Below are positions 32,091-43,632 of a stretch of DNA of 64,000 nt, piece by piece. The stretch comes from Prionace glauca (lineage: Eukaryota; Chordata; Chondrichthyes; Carcharhiniformes; Carcharhinidae), in assembly GCA_037974335.1 (NCBI GenBank), contig CM075760.1:6693432-6757431 (forward strand), given 5' to 3'. The notes below the pieces were generated by a model. It did not search any database. It saw only the letters and a list, made by a program, of their open reading frames with translations, and was not told the DNA's origin. The translations under genes and the position numbers were made by a program. Numbering within the stretch: position 1 is the stretch's first letter; each line of letters starts with the position of its first letter.

Positions 32091-32640
32091 GGCGATGTGG
32101 GGGGTGGGGGGGGGGGGCAGTGTAGAATTCTTCGTATGAGCCCCTTGATTTTAGTTTACTACAATGTGTAGACTAGATTGAGATGCCTTCTATATAATGT
32201 GAATTCACAATATGCCAGTCTCACAACTTTGCTCCAAGTGGGCTGATACTCTTTGAGCCTGGGAGAGCACATTTCCACTGAAATGATCCACAAAAGCTGA
32301 TGAAGGACATTTATTTAATCCTGGACAGTAAATAGTGTTTTTTCTACCACTACAGATAGGTCTAAAATAAATACATTTGTCTCTATTCCATTGAGTCTAC
32401 AGCACAGGGCCAGGCCAGTCGGCTCAGTCAGTCTGTGTCAGTATTTATGCTCCACATGACCCTCCACCCACCCCTCTCTATCTCCTCCCATCAGCTTATC
32501 CTTCTATTCCTTTCTCCCTCATGTATGTATCCAGCTTCCCTGTCAGTGTATTCATGCTGTTCACCTCAGTCACTCGCTGTGGTGATGAATCTGTCATTCT
32601 CACCACTCGCTGGATAAAGAACTTTCTCCTGTTAGAGCTT
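32091..32640. other. Intergenic with G run and LINE relic
   Basis: A G run (GGGGTGGGGGGGGGGGGC) at about 32100. From 32395 a minus-oriented LINE 3' relic (words CAGGCCAGTCGGCTCAGTCA and CACTCGCTGGATAAAGAAC). Confidence 0.4.
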
Positions 32641-32936
32641 ATTTATTAGTCACAAGTAGGCTTACGTTAACACTGCAGTGAAGTTGTTATGAAAACCCCC
32701 TTGACCTCCCACTCTGGCTGCTGGTCGGGTACACTGAGGGAGAAATTAGCATGGCTAATGCACCTAACCAGCACATCTTTTTGGACTGTGGGAGGAAACT
32801 GAAGCACCTGGAGGAAACCCACGCAGACACAGGAAGAACATGCAAACTCCACACAACAGAGACCCAAGCCAGGAATCGAACCCGGGTCCCTGTGCTATGA
32901 GGCAGCAGTGCTAACCCACTGTGCTGCACTCGAAAT
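32641..32936 (-). mobile_element. HE1-type SINE, full length
   Basis: Head at the right end (GGCAGCAGTGCTAACCCACTG, AATCGAACCCGGGTCC), body GACTGTGGGAGGAAACTGAA, and 3' end TTTATTAGTCACAAGTAGGC. Moderately young. Confidence 0.85.
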
Positions 32937-33002
32937 CACTACTGGATTATTGAACCCCTTCGTAATTGTAAGATCAGGGGGGTGGGAACTCCAGCACACG
33001 GA

Positions 33003-33345
33003 CAAAGAACATAGAACTTATAGCGCAGTACAGGCACTTCGGCCCTCAATGGTTCCACTGGTTGGCGCAACAATCTAATGACCCTCTAACCTAAACTATT
33101 CCAATATTATCCATATGCGTATCCACTGACCATTTGAACGCCCTTAAAGTTGGCGAGTCCACAACTGCTGCAGGCATGACATTACTACCCTCTGAGTAAA
33201 GAACCTACCTCTGATATCCGTCCGATAGTTACCAGCCATTTATTTAAAGCTATGACCCCTTGTGTTAGCCATCACCATCCGAGGTAAAAGGCTCACACTA
33301 TCCACCGTATCCAATCCATTGATCATCTTGTATGCCTCATGGGAC
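33003..33345 (-). mobile_element. LINE 3' fragment
   Basis: Minus translation gives KMINGLDTVDSVSLLPRM and ANTRGHSF, the C-terminal end of ORF2. The 3' end carries GACAAAGAACATAGAAC on the plus strand. Confidence 0.75.
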
Positions 33346-33351
33346 ATGGGA

Positions 33352-33640
33352 GCCCTGCCCCCACCCATTGCCCCCCTGCCAGGAGCCCCACTCTCACCCA
33401 TTGCCCCCTCCCCTTCTGGGAGCCCCACCCCCACCCATAGTTCCCCTCGCCTCCCAGAAGCCCTGCCCCCACCCATTGTTCCCCTTCCACTTCCCCTCCC
33501 CCTCTGGGGCCCTGCCCCCACTCGTTGTTCCCCTCCCATTCTGAGAGACCCGCCCCCACCCATTGTTCCCCTCCACCTCCCCCTCCCGGGACCCCCTCCC
33601 CCACCCATTGTTCCCCTTCCCCTCCTCGAGCCAAGGTTTC
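33352..33640. repeat. C-rich minisatellite, about 7 irregular units
   Basis: Units of about 36-51 bp built on GCCCCCACCCATTGTTCCCC. The 173-residue open frames on both strands across this array are Pro-rich on one strand and Gly/Trp-rich on the other and are composition effects. Confidence 0.85.
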
Positions 33641-34020
33641 TGGTCATGCGGCTGGTGGCTCCGCCCAGAGTGAGAAGCCGCTCGGTGATCTCCCCCCTCC
33701 CCCCCAGCCCAGGACTGTACATGTCCAAAGGAAGAAGGGCCATGTGCGGGTCTGTGCCCACCCTCTGTGACCGGCAAGCTTAAATGTGGATCAATAGGAG
33801 AGTTGGAGGACTGGAAAATCTCTGGTCCTCCAGCGAATCGAACTGCAGTCTTTGGGTGAACGAAGATTGATCCTCAGAAAACCTAGAACTTCCTCCTCTC
33901 TCTCACATCAGTGAGTAAAACACTGCCCCGTTTCCATTTCTTCCTAATTTCTAGTTCTGTAATATATTACTGCAGCTACATTATATATTTCCAGTCATAA
34001 ACTCATTGAAGCACAGAAGA
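33641..34020. other. Intergenic, nothing recognised
   Basis: GC-rich at first (to about 33790), then AT-rich. No feature supported. Confidence 0.4.
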
Positions 34021-34029
34021 AGCTAATTG

Positions 34030-35130
34030 GGTAACCTTGAGGTGAGTCTGATGAGGGACACTGAGACTGTGGGACTGACAGTGAGCACCTTGAGGTGGGT
34101 CTGAGGGGGACACTGGGACTGTGGGACTGATAGTGAGCACCTTGAGGTGGGTCTGAGGGGGACACTGGGACTGTGGGACTGACAGTGAGCACCTTGAGGA
34201 GAGTGTGAGAGGGGGACACTGGGACACGAAAACAGCACCTTGTGAGAGGGGGTCACTGGGACACCGAGAGAGGCAAGCAACGACTTGAGGAGAATGTGAG
34301 AGGGGCGATCACTGGGACACCAGGGTAGAGAGTCTGCACCTTGAAGAGATTATGAGGGGAGGGCACTAGGATACTATGACAGACAGTCAGCTCCTTGAGG
34401 AGAGTGTTCGAGAGGCTTACTGTGACACCAGGGCAGAGAGTTAGCACCTTGAGGAAAGTGTGAGAGGGGGACACTGAGACAGACAGTCAGACCCCCCCCC
34501 ACAGAAGAATGTGGGGGTTACTGTGACAGTGGCATAGACAGTCAACACCTTGAGGAAAGTGTGGGAGGTGTAAACTGGGGCAGACAGTCAGCACCTTGAG
34601 CAGAGTGGGAGAAGGGACACTGGGACAGACGCTCAGCACCTGGAGGAGAGTGTGAGAGGGGGACACTGGGACAGATTGTCAGCACCTTGAGGAGAGCGTG
34701 GGAGGGGGAAACTGGGACAGACGCTCAGTACCTGGAGGAGAGTGTGAGAGGGGGAAACTGGGGCAGACACTCAGCACCTGGAGGAGAGTGTGAGAGGGGG
34801 AAACTGGGACAGACTGTCAGCACCTGGAGGAGAGTGTGAGAGGGGGAAACTGGGACAGACTGTCAGCACCTGGAGGAGAGTGTGAGAGGGGGAAACTGGG
34901 ACAGACACTCAGCACCTGGAGGAGAGTGTGAGAGAGGGAAACTGGGACAGACTATCAGCACCTGGAGGAGAGTGTGAGAGGGGGAAACTGGGACAGACTG
35001 TCAGCACCTTGAGGAGAGCGTGGGAGGGGGAAACTGGGACAGACTCTCAGTACCTGGAGGAGAGTGTGAGAGGGGGACACTGGGACAGACGCTCAGCACC
35101 TTCAGGAGAGTGTGAGAGGGGCACAAAGAG
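34030..35130 (+). repeat. Long minisatellite, 52-bp units passing into 46-bp units
   Basis: About 1.1 kb. Units contain AGCACCT(T/G)GAGGAGAGTG and GAGGGGGA(A/C)ACTGGGACAG. The first units repeat at 52 bp (34081 to 34133), later ones at exactly 46 bp (34818 to 34864). More than 20 copies, with the right half more homogeneous than the left, as in recent unequal exchange. Confidence 0.95.
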
Positions 35131-35286
35131 GATTCAAGCCACAGGTGGATTTATGTAGCACTGGAACTGGGACCGTTTGTTTATGTCCTGTGGTGCTGAG
35201 GATTCTCTTCAATATCGACTCAGTTGTCAGGGAACACAACTCTTTCTGCCAGACCATTGGATGATGGGTAATGTGGGCACTGTCCT

Positions 35287-35830
35287 AACGCATAAGAACA
35301 TAAGAAATGGGAGCAGCAGTAGGCCTTTGGGACTGCCCTGCCATTCGACAAGATCATGGCTGATCTTTCCCGCTTTCTCCCCATAACCCTTAATTCCCTT
35401 GTCTATCAGAAATCTATCTACCCGTGACTTAAATGTATTCAGCGAGGTAGCCTCCATCACTTCAATGGGCAGAGAATTCCAGAGATTCACCACCCTTTGA
35501 GTGAAGAAGTTCCTCCTCAACTCCGATCTAAACTGTTCTCCCCCCATTATTTTGAGGCTGTGCCCTCTAGTCCTGCTGTCCTTTCTAAGCGGGAAGAAAC
35601 TCTCTACCTCTCCCCTATCCATCCCCTTCATTATCTTATAAGATCCCCCCTCAGTCTTCTAAACTCTAATGAATACAGACACAGTCTATTAAATCTCTCC
35701 TCATAGGTTAACCCCCTCATCTCTGGTGTCAGTCCAGTGAACCTTCTCTGCACTCCCTCCAAGGCCAATATATCCTTCCACAAGTACGCTGATCAAAACT
35801 GCACATGGTATTCCTGTTGTGGCCACACCA
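35287..35830 (-). mobile_element. 5'-truncated LINE, relative of 36700-40847
   Basis: ORF2 C-terminus MKGMDRGEVESFFPLRKDS, RNFFTQRVVNLWNSLPIEV, FKSRVDRFLIDKGIKGYGE open over 35227-35631, then decayed upstream. The 3' end has AACATAAGAAATGGGAGCAG on the plus strand. Confidence 0.85.
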
Positions 35831-35984
35831 GTACCCTCTACAGCAACGCATCAAATATTGCTCAACTTCATGCAATGCACAAATTCCTGACTGATGGAGG
35901 GTGGTCTATTTTTAGAATTCAACACCTGCAGAATGCCTGGTGTCAAGAAAGAGGTGTGAAGTTTCTCCACTCTTCTCCTTGTGT

Positions 35985-36410
35985 TTGATTAACTCATCCT
36001 GTGTATGGCCATCCATTTTGAATGAGCATCTACCAATATCAGGAACACAGACCCCATGAACGGTCCGGCACTGTCCATGTGCAGTCACGTCTACGGCCAA
36101 CCCAAGTGTAAAGAATAGTGACTGGTGACTGTTCTGCCCTTGTTGATATTGCCAACACTGACACACAAGCAAATATCTGTATCCATACCTGGCCACCAGA
36201 CGTGGCAATTTGGAGGATCGTCAGTTTGCCACTCCTGGGTGGCCATGGTAAAGTTCGGCCAGGTTGGGATGGTGTCTCAGGATGACACTCTTGAACCCCA
36301 TAGGAGTATGCCAACAGCTGTTCTCTGCCACTCCAATATGGGTGCAATTCTGATGTAACAGCCTTTTGGTTACCCCCATCAGCTCTTACTTCTTCAGTTT
36401 ATTCAGGACT
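35985..36410 (-). mobile_element. Ty3/gypsy LTR-retrotransposon fossil, integrase region
   Basis: A small, broken remnant on the minus strand. It resembles the zinc-binding region and the start of the integrase core of a Ty3/gypsy pol gene (DSAGPFMGSVFLILVDAHSK-like text). No LTRs were found next to it. Several breaks; it looks old, and it is bounded by LINE DNA on the left. The exact ends are uncertain. Confidence 0.6.
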
Positions 36411-36936
36411 GGGTAAGTTTGCCTCCACAGCCAAATATTATTGGCTGCCGCTGGGAGAATTTTGAAAAAGTTCATGATCACCGTCTCTTCCATTGGGGAT
36501 GCGACCAGTTGTCTTAATTGCCTTCCATTGTTTGCTGGAGCAGAGAGAGAGAGCTAAGATTTTACCTGTTAAAAACCTGTTTAAAATAAGTTTAAAGCAC
36601 TTTATTCTTTGTAGAACTGTTTAAAGCATTTATTTATTGTATTTACTGCTTTAAGAATTCTGAGGGTGTGTTGAAAAGTCATTTGTAGAACAGCCTGCTT
36701 TAAAACAGCGCCAGGTTTAAAAGGAGGCCTGGTGTAGACAGCGGGCAGCGTCTGAGCGGGCAGTGGAGTGAGTGGGAAGCAGAGTGAGTTAATAGGGCTT
36801 AATATCAAAAAGGGCTTGAGGGAAAAAGGCCAGGTGAGTTTGTTTGGAAAAAAAACAAGGAAAAAATTTTTTTTCAAAACTACTACAGCAAGAAACAAGG
36901 AAAAAAGTTTTTCCCCATAAAAAATTACAGTGAATA

Positions 36937-37836
36937 ATGGAGGGGCATGTGATGTGTGGTTTCTGTATGATGTGGGAACTGGCAGACCCTAGGGTCCTTC
37001 CCAGTGACCATGTCTGCAGTAAGTGCAGGTTGCTGGAGGAGCTCCAGCTCAAGGTGGATGAGCTGGCCTCTGAGCTACAGACACTGAGGCTCATCAGGGG
37101 GAGAGAGGATGCCCCTAGACTGGCTAAATCTAAGGGTCAGGGACAAAAGGGGGCTGCTGGGAGGAGGAAGGGGGGTGAGGAGCAGAGGCCTCAGCCTCTT
37201 AACCTGCATAACAGGTTTGAGGTTCTTGCTTCCAGTCTGGAAGAGGACGAGGCAGGTGAGGTTGGTGAGCAAACTGCACACGGTACAGTGATGCAGCAGG
37301 ACATAGGCAAAGTGAAGGGGAAAAGGAACGTAGTAGTGATTGGGGATAGTGGGGTGAAGGGTATTGACACTGTCCTTTGTCACAATGACAAAGTGCACAG
37401 AAGGGTGTGTTGTCTGCCTGGTGCCCGGGTACAGGATGTCGCAGCTGGGCTGCAGAGGAATCTGGAGTGGGAGGGTGAGAACCCGATCGTTGTAGAACAT
37501 GTGGGTGCCGGTGACGTAGGCAAAGTACGGACTGAGGATCTGGGGAGGGAGTATGAAAAGCTGGGAATGGAATTAAAAAGTAGAACCGACAAGGTGGTTA
37601 TCTCTGGGCTACTGCCTGAACCGAGTGCAGACGGGCGTAGGATTGACAGGATAAAGGAAGTGAATGGGTGGCTCAGGGATTGGTGTGGGAGGAATGGGTT
37701 CAAATTTAGGGGGCATTGGCACCAGTATTGGGGTAGGTGGGACCTGTTCGGGCGGGATGGGGTTGGTCTGAATCATGCTGGGACCAGAGTGCTGGCGATT
37801 CGAGTAAAGAGGACTGTAGACAGGGCTTTAAACTAA
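36937..37836 (+). CDS. LINE ORF1 protein, SGNH motifs altered
   Basis: 299 residues from ATG 36937, uninterrupted. Cys pairs at 7/10 and 27/30 give the N-terminal zinc-binding motif; a Leu-rich stretch at about 31-53 could form a coiled coil. VIGDSGVKG supplies the GDS block; the next block reads HVGAGDVG instead of GTND, and the Asp-x-x-His block reads RDGVGL, with Gly where His is expected. If SGNH chemistry matters for the family, this copy should be inactive. About 30 bp separate its stop from the ATG of ORF2. Confidence 0.88.
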   Translation: MEGHVMCGFCMMWELADPRVLPSDHVCSKCRLLEELQLKVDELASELQTLRLIRGREDAPRLAKSKGQGQKGAAGRRKGGEEQRPQPLNLHNRFEVLASSLEEDEAGEVGEQTAHGTVMQQDIGKVKGKRNVVVIGDSGVKGIDTVLCHNDKVHRRVCCLPGARVQDVAAGLQRNLEWEGENPIVVEHVGAGDVGKVRTEDLGREYEKLGMELKSRTDKVVISGLLPEPSADGRRIDRIKEVNGWLRDWCGRNGFKFRGHWHQYWGRWDLFGRDGVGLNHAGTRVLAIRVKRTVDRALN

Positions 37837-37867
37837 TTAGGGGGGGGGTGCGAGGGTAGGTGACGCT

Positions 37868-40752
37868 ATGAGGTCTAAAGTTAAGGATAGGTTACAGGTA
37901 AGGGAAGAGGCCAAGGATGTCCCAATTGGTGGCGTTACGGCAAATAGGGTCCAAGTGAAGGCTGGGATGAAAGCGCTTTATCTGAATGCACGAAGCATTC
38001 GGAATAAAGTGGATGAGCTGGTGACGCAGACCGACACAAATGGATATGATCTGGTGGCCATTACAGAGACGTGGCTGCAAGGTGACAGGGACTGGGAGAT
38101 GAATGTACAGGGCTATCAAGTGTTTAGGAAGGATAGGCAGGAGGAAAGAGGGGGTGGCGTAGCTCTGCTGATTAAGGATAGTATCAAGGTGGTAGCAAGG
38201 AATGATATCGGAGCCAAAGAGCAGAAAGTGGAATCGTTGTGGGTGGAGATTAGGAACAGCAAAGGGAGGAAGGCGCTAGTGGGTGTCGTCTATAGGCCCC
38301 CGAATAATGATCTGGAGGTGGGGCGGGCTGTTAACACGCAAATAAGTGTGGCGTGCAGGAATGGGACGGCAGTAGTTATGGGAGATTTCAATCTGCATAT
38401 TGATTGGTCGACCCATGTTGGACGAGGTGGGCTCGAGGAGGAGTTCTTGGAATGCTGCAGGGATAATTTCCTTGAACAGTGTGTGTTGGAGCCGACGAGG
38501 GAGCGAGCTATCTTGGATCTGGTGCTATGTAGTGAGGCGGGTAGAATTAGGGACCTTGCGGTGAAGGATCCTCTTGGAGAGAGTGATCATTGTATGGTGG
38601 AGTTTCTGGTGCAGATGGAGGAGGAGAAAGTGGGTTCCCGGACACGCGTCCTTTGTTTGAATAGAGGGGAGTATGGTAGGATGAGAGAAGAATTGGCGAA
38701 TGTGGACTGGGGGAGTGCGTTGGAAGGTAGGTCTGCTGAGGAGCAGTGGAGGATCTTTAAGGAGATCTTTCTTGGTGCTCAGCAGAAATTTATTCCGATG
38801 GTTAAAAAGGACAGTAGGAGGAGAGGTAATAAGCCGTGGATAACGAAGGAGGTGAAGGAAAGTGTTAAATTAAAAGCGGAGGAGTTTAGAGTCGCTAAGA
38901 GCAGTGGGCGAGAAGAGGATTGGGAAAGGTTTAAATGTCAACAAAGATTGACAAAGAAGTTGATAAAGGAGGGTAGGAGAAGCTATGAGGCTGGGCTAGC
39001 ACTTAATATAAAAAAGGATAGCAAGAGTTTTTATAAATATATAAAAAGGAAGAGGCTGGCTAGGGTGAACGTTGGTCCTTTAGAGGATGAGAAAGGGGAG
39101 CTAGTGGTAGGGGATGGGGATATGGCTAAGGTCTTGAATAACTTTTGTTTCTGTCTTCACGGAGGAGGACGTGAATAATTTGCCGGGTGTTAGCGATGGA
39201 AAGGTGGTAGGAATGGAGGGTCTTAATGACATTACTGTTACTAGAGAGGTGGTACTCGACAGACTGGAGGGACTGATTGTGGACAAGTCCCCAGGACCGG
39301 ATGGAATGCATCCGAGGGTTCTGAAAGAAATGGCGGAGGTGATAGTGGATGCCTTGGTGGTTGTTTTCCAGACGTCGCTGGATTCCGGGGAAGTGCTGGA
39401 AGATTGGAAAACGGCTAATGTTTACGCCGTTGTTTAAGAAGGGTGCCAGGCAAAAGGCGGGGAATTATAGGCCGGTTAGTTTAACGTCTGTGGTAGGTAA
39501 ATTGTTAGAATCCATCATTAAGGAGGAAATAGCGAGGCATCTTGAGGGGAATTGCTTGATAGGGCGGACGCAACACGGTTTCATTAAAGGGAAGTCGTGT
39601 CTGACAAATTTACTGGAGTTCTATGAGGATGTGTCTAGGGCAGTGGATAGAGGAGAGCCGGTGGATGTGGTCTTTCTGGATTTTCAGAAGGCGTTTGACA
39701 AGGTACCTCACAAGAGGTTATTGCAGAAGGTCAGGGGACATGGAGTTGGGGGTAGGGTGTTAGCGTGGATAGAGGATTGGTTGTCAAATAGGAGGCAGAG
39801 AGTGGGGGTCAATGGGTGCTATTCGGATTGGCGGTTGGTGACTAGTGGTCGGTGCTGGGGCCTCAGCTATTTACCATTTATATCGATGATCTGGAGGAGG
39901 GAACCGAGTGCAGGGTGTCGGAATTTGCTGATGACACCAAGATTGGGGGAAAGGCAAATTGTGGAGAGTCTGCAGAAGGATCTAGATAGGCTGGGCGAAT
40001 GGGCCAGGAAATGGCAAATGGAATTTGATGTTGGCAAGTGTGAGATGGTCCACTCTGGTAGGAGGAATGGTAGGAAGGACTATTACTAACGTGGCGAAAA
40101 ACTGCAGCAGGCGACGGTGCAGAGGGACCTCGGGGTCCTTGTGCATGAGTCGCAAAAACCCAGCTTGCAGGTGCAGCAGGTGGTCAGGAAGGCGAATGGG
40201 ATGCTGGCCTTCATAGCGAGGGGGATTGAATATAAAAGTAGGGAGGTCTTGCTGCAGCTGTATAGGGCATTGGTGAGGCCGCAGCTGGAGTACTGTGTGC
40301 AGTTTTGGGCGCCGCACCTGCGTAAGGATATTTTGGCCCTGGAGGGAGTGCAGAGAAGGTTTACTAGGCTGATACCGGAGTTAAGGGGATTGAGCTATGA
40401 GGAGAGGCTGAATAAACTAGGCTTGTACTCGTTAGAGTTTAGAAGAATGAGGGGAGATCTCATTGAGACGTATAAGATGATGAATGGGATGGATAGGATA
40501 GAGGTGGAGAGACTCTTCCCGCTCAAAAAAGGCAGTAGGACTAGGGGGCACAGCCTCAAGATAAAGGGGAGGCGGTTTAGAATGGAGTTGAGGAGGAACT
40601 TCTTCACTCAAAGGGTGGTGAATCTCTGGAATTCTCTGCCCGTTGAAGTGGTGGAGGCTGCCTCGCTAAATGTTTTTAAGAAACGGGTTGATGGGTTTTT
40701 GATAAGAGAGGGGATTAAGGGTTATGGGGAGAGGGCGGGAAGGTGGAACTGA
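37868..40752 (+). pseudogene. LINE ORF2, endonuclease and RT, about six breaks
   Basis: The first 436 codons (to 39178) hold the endonuclease: YLNARSIRNKVDEL, AITETW, MGDFNLHIDW, ESDHCMV. A two-base loss in a T run at about 39142 shifts the frame. An extra T at about 39420 shifts it again (ANVYAVV versus ANVTPLF). Compared with the copy at 17884, 13 bases are missing at about 39850, which removes GVPQG of the RT, and about 11 more at about 39962. A TAA stands at 40087-40089 where the other copy has TTA. The C-terminal part (RDLGVLVHESQKPSL to GIKGYGERAG) is open to the stop at 40752. The frame that should carry FADD is displaced between the two deletions. Confidence 0.9.
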
Positions 40753-40847
40753 GCCACGACAGATCAGCCATGATCTTATTGAATGGCGGGGCAGGCTCGA
40801 AGGGCTAGATGGCCTACTCCTGCTCCTATTTCTTATGTTCTTATTTG

Positions 40848-42050
40848 TCAGCGAAGTTTCTAACAGAAAGGTTTTCAAGGCAGCTTCATGAATAGGATTC
40901 ATTCACACTGTCCACATCAGACAGTGCCTTCTCAGACATGAAAATTTGCATTTATCTGGTTGGTCAGTGGCAGAGTAAAAGACGATGGGAACAGTAACTT
41001 GGATCTTTATAGCTAAGCGTCTGGGGTTGCTAAGCAATAGGGGAAGTGGAGTCAGCAATAGCGGGAGGAAGCATCCGGATTCTATGGCAAATCCCATTGT
41101 GTCAGAGGGTAAAATGCAATTGGCTAAAGTATATGACATGTAATTAATGATTTTTTGTGTTAAAAATGATTGGTTCACACCTAATGAAAGACAGGAGAAT
41201 TTGACATGAAGAATGTATAATTGATCTATCCTAAGTATTTAATGTCAGAGTTATTGCAGAGATCAGGATGCTTCTCTTCCAGAAAGGTATTAAACTGTCA
41301 GATAATGTTTCCCTTCAATCGTTGGTCAAATAAAAGATACGTTTTTAAACTGGGACACAGGTTTTCGTGAGTCTTTGTTTTGTCTGAAGGTTTTGGCAAT
41401 ACCTGGTGTCCAGTGGTAATGTACCCAGTGTGTTGGGGGCAATGAACTCAGAAGAATCATTCAACACTCAAGCCTGATTCAATCGACAAACAGTTTATTG
41501 AGTTACCATTACCACCTGTAAAAATTTTTCTCTTTATCTGGGTTTGAGGTGGCAACGAGAGAATTCTCACAGTTATTCCTCCAGGCTACATGTAAAATTT
41601 CCAGATTTAACTGGTTTGAAGAAATCCACAATTATAAACTAAAATGGACATGAGTTTCCGAGTGATTTAAAAACAAATCAACTGACTGCTGAAAGGGTTA
41701 ACTTTTCTACAGACCCTAAAGGATTGGGGAGTGAGCAGAAAAACTTTCACATAATTATGGCACTTTACATGTGCCATAAAAAAAGTTTTTAAAACTTTTA
41801 TAACAAAACAAACTTGAGTTTAAACTTCATCTATTCCGTTTTTTGTTACATTCCTCAACCTAATTATTATAATTTGATCAGTTATAGTTAGGGATGGTAA
41901 CTTCTGTGCTTTATAAACTGATTCACTCATTGTGTTAATTCTACATGGGCTCGGAGAATCAGAAGCCAGACTTCTTCATTCTTATCCTTATTTTCCTCTC
42001 CCACCACTCCCTGTTTTGGGGAGGGCCGTGGGGATTCCAAATCTCATTTT
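40848..42050. other. Intergenic, AT-rich, nothing certain
   Basis: No open frame or known repeat supported. A poly(A)-type word AATAAAAGATA stands at about 41330. Confidence 0.4.
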
Positions 42051-42054
42051 ATCA

Positions 42055-42230
42055 TAAAAGTGAAATACTGCAGATGCTGGAATCTGAAACAAAGACACAA
42101 AATGCTGGAAAATCTCAGCAGGTCTGACAGCATCTGTGGAGAGAGAATAGAGTCAATGTCTCGAGTCTGGATGACCCTTTATCAGAGCTCTTATGAAGTG
42201 TCATCCAAACTCGAAATGGCTCTATTCTCG
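42055..42230 (+). repeat. Unclassified interspersed repeat
   Basis: GAAATACTGCAGATGCTGGA, AAAATGCTGGAAAATCTCAG, CTGACAGCATCTGTGGAGAG and GGATGACCCTTTATCAGAGC in order. Relatives at 26095-26165 and, inverted, 12690-12770. I know this as a common elasmobranch repeat but cannot name its class. Confidence 0.65.
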
Positions 42231-42327
42231 AACTGTTTTATCGATAGGTTTTGTGTTCTTACTTTCCAAATGGCAGGTAAGAGACCTGTCCGGTACCCAT
42301 TCGATTTTTCACTCGCCATGATGGGGT

Positions 42328-42382
42328 AAGATAATAACCATTACGATCTACTCTCAGAGTAGATCGTAATGGTTATTATCTT
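42328..42382. repeat. Perfect 27-bp inverted repeat with a one-base centre
   Basis: Left arm 42328-42354 and right arm 42356-42382 are exact reverse complements; the single centre base is C at 42355. It does not belong to any repeat I recognise here. Confidence 0.97.
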
Positions 42383-42799
42383 TTCAGTCCAGTGCTACTT
42401 GGAGTATACCATCACTTCACTGACTATCGGGTCACAAATCAGTCACCGTTTTTATCACAAATTTAAGATAAATTAAACAATGCCTGAGAACACTTCTTAA
42501 TTTCTTAACCAACTATCTACCACTGTTCGTTGATTGGTCAGACCCCCATTTTTTACAGATTTGGGTATCTCAGCCACTGAACACCAGCCAGTCCTGGGAT
42601 AAGTTTAATTCCAACTCATTCTGAGTAAATATTCTTACCAGATCCTCTGTTGGGGCCCTGCTAAGCAGCTTTAATGGTCCGTAATTGCGGAAACTGAGCT
42701 GTCACAGGAATGTGGTCAAGATAGTCCAGTCCCATAATGCCTCACACTCAGTCTGCAATCCTTCAATTATAACAGAATACGTCGCTGTATGTAGCTGCC

Positions 42800-42910
42800 T
42801 CAGCAATGGTCAACCCCAACACTGCCTTCTTGAACTGCTACAGTGCCTGTAAATACACCACAGTGCTATTAGGGAGTGATTTCCAGCTACACATTCCAGA
42901 CTTTCACTAA
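42800..42910 (+). repeat. Unclassified interspersed repeat (also 60985-61130)
   Basis: Shares GCCTTCTTGAACTGCTACAG and CACAGTGCTATTAGGGAGTG with 60985-61130 in the same orientation. Confidence 0.55.
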
Positions 42911-43084
42911 CTGTAGGTGGATACCAGATTGATATATTCCATTCAGCCACACCCAAGGTGAGTTATCCCAATTTCATTATTGTCCAGGACAATATATCCA
43001 CAATCTCTTTAAAACAGAAATTAAACATTCCCATTTGATTTCTGGTATTAACATATTCTGTTAGATTGTTCTTTGTTGTCAATG

Positions 43085-43430
43085 TCAGGCTGGGGTTGTT
43101 CCCCTTGGAGCAAAGGGTTGAGGGGAGATTTGACAGAGGTGGACAAGATTCTGACAGATTTAGATAAGGTGGACAAAGAAAAATTGTTCCCATTCGCTGA
43201 TGGGACAAGGACGAGGGTGGACACAGATTTAAGGTTTTGAGTCAGAGATGCAGGGGAAGGAATGTGAGGAAGGATATTTTACTGCAGCGAATGGTATTGA
43301 CTTGGAACCTGCTCCCTACGAGGGTGGACGAAGTGGAAACAATCAATTACAAAAGAAATTGGATCGGCATCTGGGGGGGTTTCAAACAGAAATACTGACT
43401 AAATATCTCTGAACTTCCTAACACCCTGTC
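43085..43430 (+). mobile_element. LINE 3' fragment, old
   Basis: Encodes, with breaks, RGDLTEVDKI-like and TCSLRGWTKWKQ-like remains of the ORF2 C-terminus (GGTTGAGGGGAGATTTGACA, AAATTGTTCCCATTCGCTGA). Confidence 0.6.
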
Positions 43431-43632
43431 ACTCTGTGATTCTTGTTAAATCTGAAACCAGGCAATCGCAACAAAGTTCAAAGAGCATCAGCCCACTGGA
43501 GGCAAGGTCATGAGACCAGCCAGTCCAGCAGAAAGAAACCCTCCCCATTGACCTGCTGTGAGAATGAACAAAATGCAGTCCTGGATGTAACTGAGAGCTG
43601 AAACAGTAACAGCAGAATCCAACCCTGAATAT

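Larger units (their letters stand above)
36700..40847 (+). mobile_element. Near full-length CR1-type LINE, second family
   Basis: About 4.1 kb with a 5' UTR (left edge uncertain), ORF1 (36937-37836), ORF2 (37868-40752) and a 3' end with CAGATCAGCCATGATCTTAT and TTCTTATGTTCTTATT. Other copies of this family are at 17884-19371 and 58715-59346, and a relative at 35287-35830. About six breaks in ORF2. Confidence 0.93.

Noticed and set aside
33240-33783. 173-residue open frames on both strands
   Set aside because: They cross a C-rich minisatellite and a LINE fragment; open in several frames at once through lack of stops.
34003-35158. Open frames in the 46/52-bp minisatellite
   Set aside because: Follow the repeat; no start context and no conservation.
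41330-41420. Possible LTR end (AATAAA followed by a CCTGGTGTCCAGTGG word)
   Set aside because: No second LTR, no paired ends and no coding remains nearby; too weak to call.
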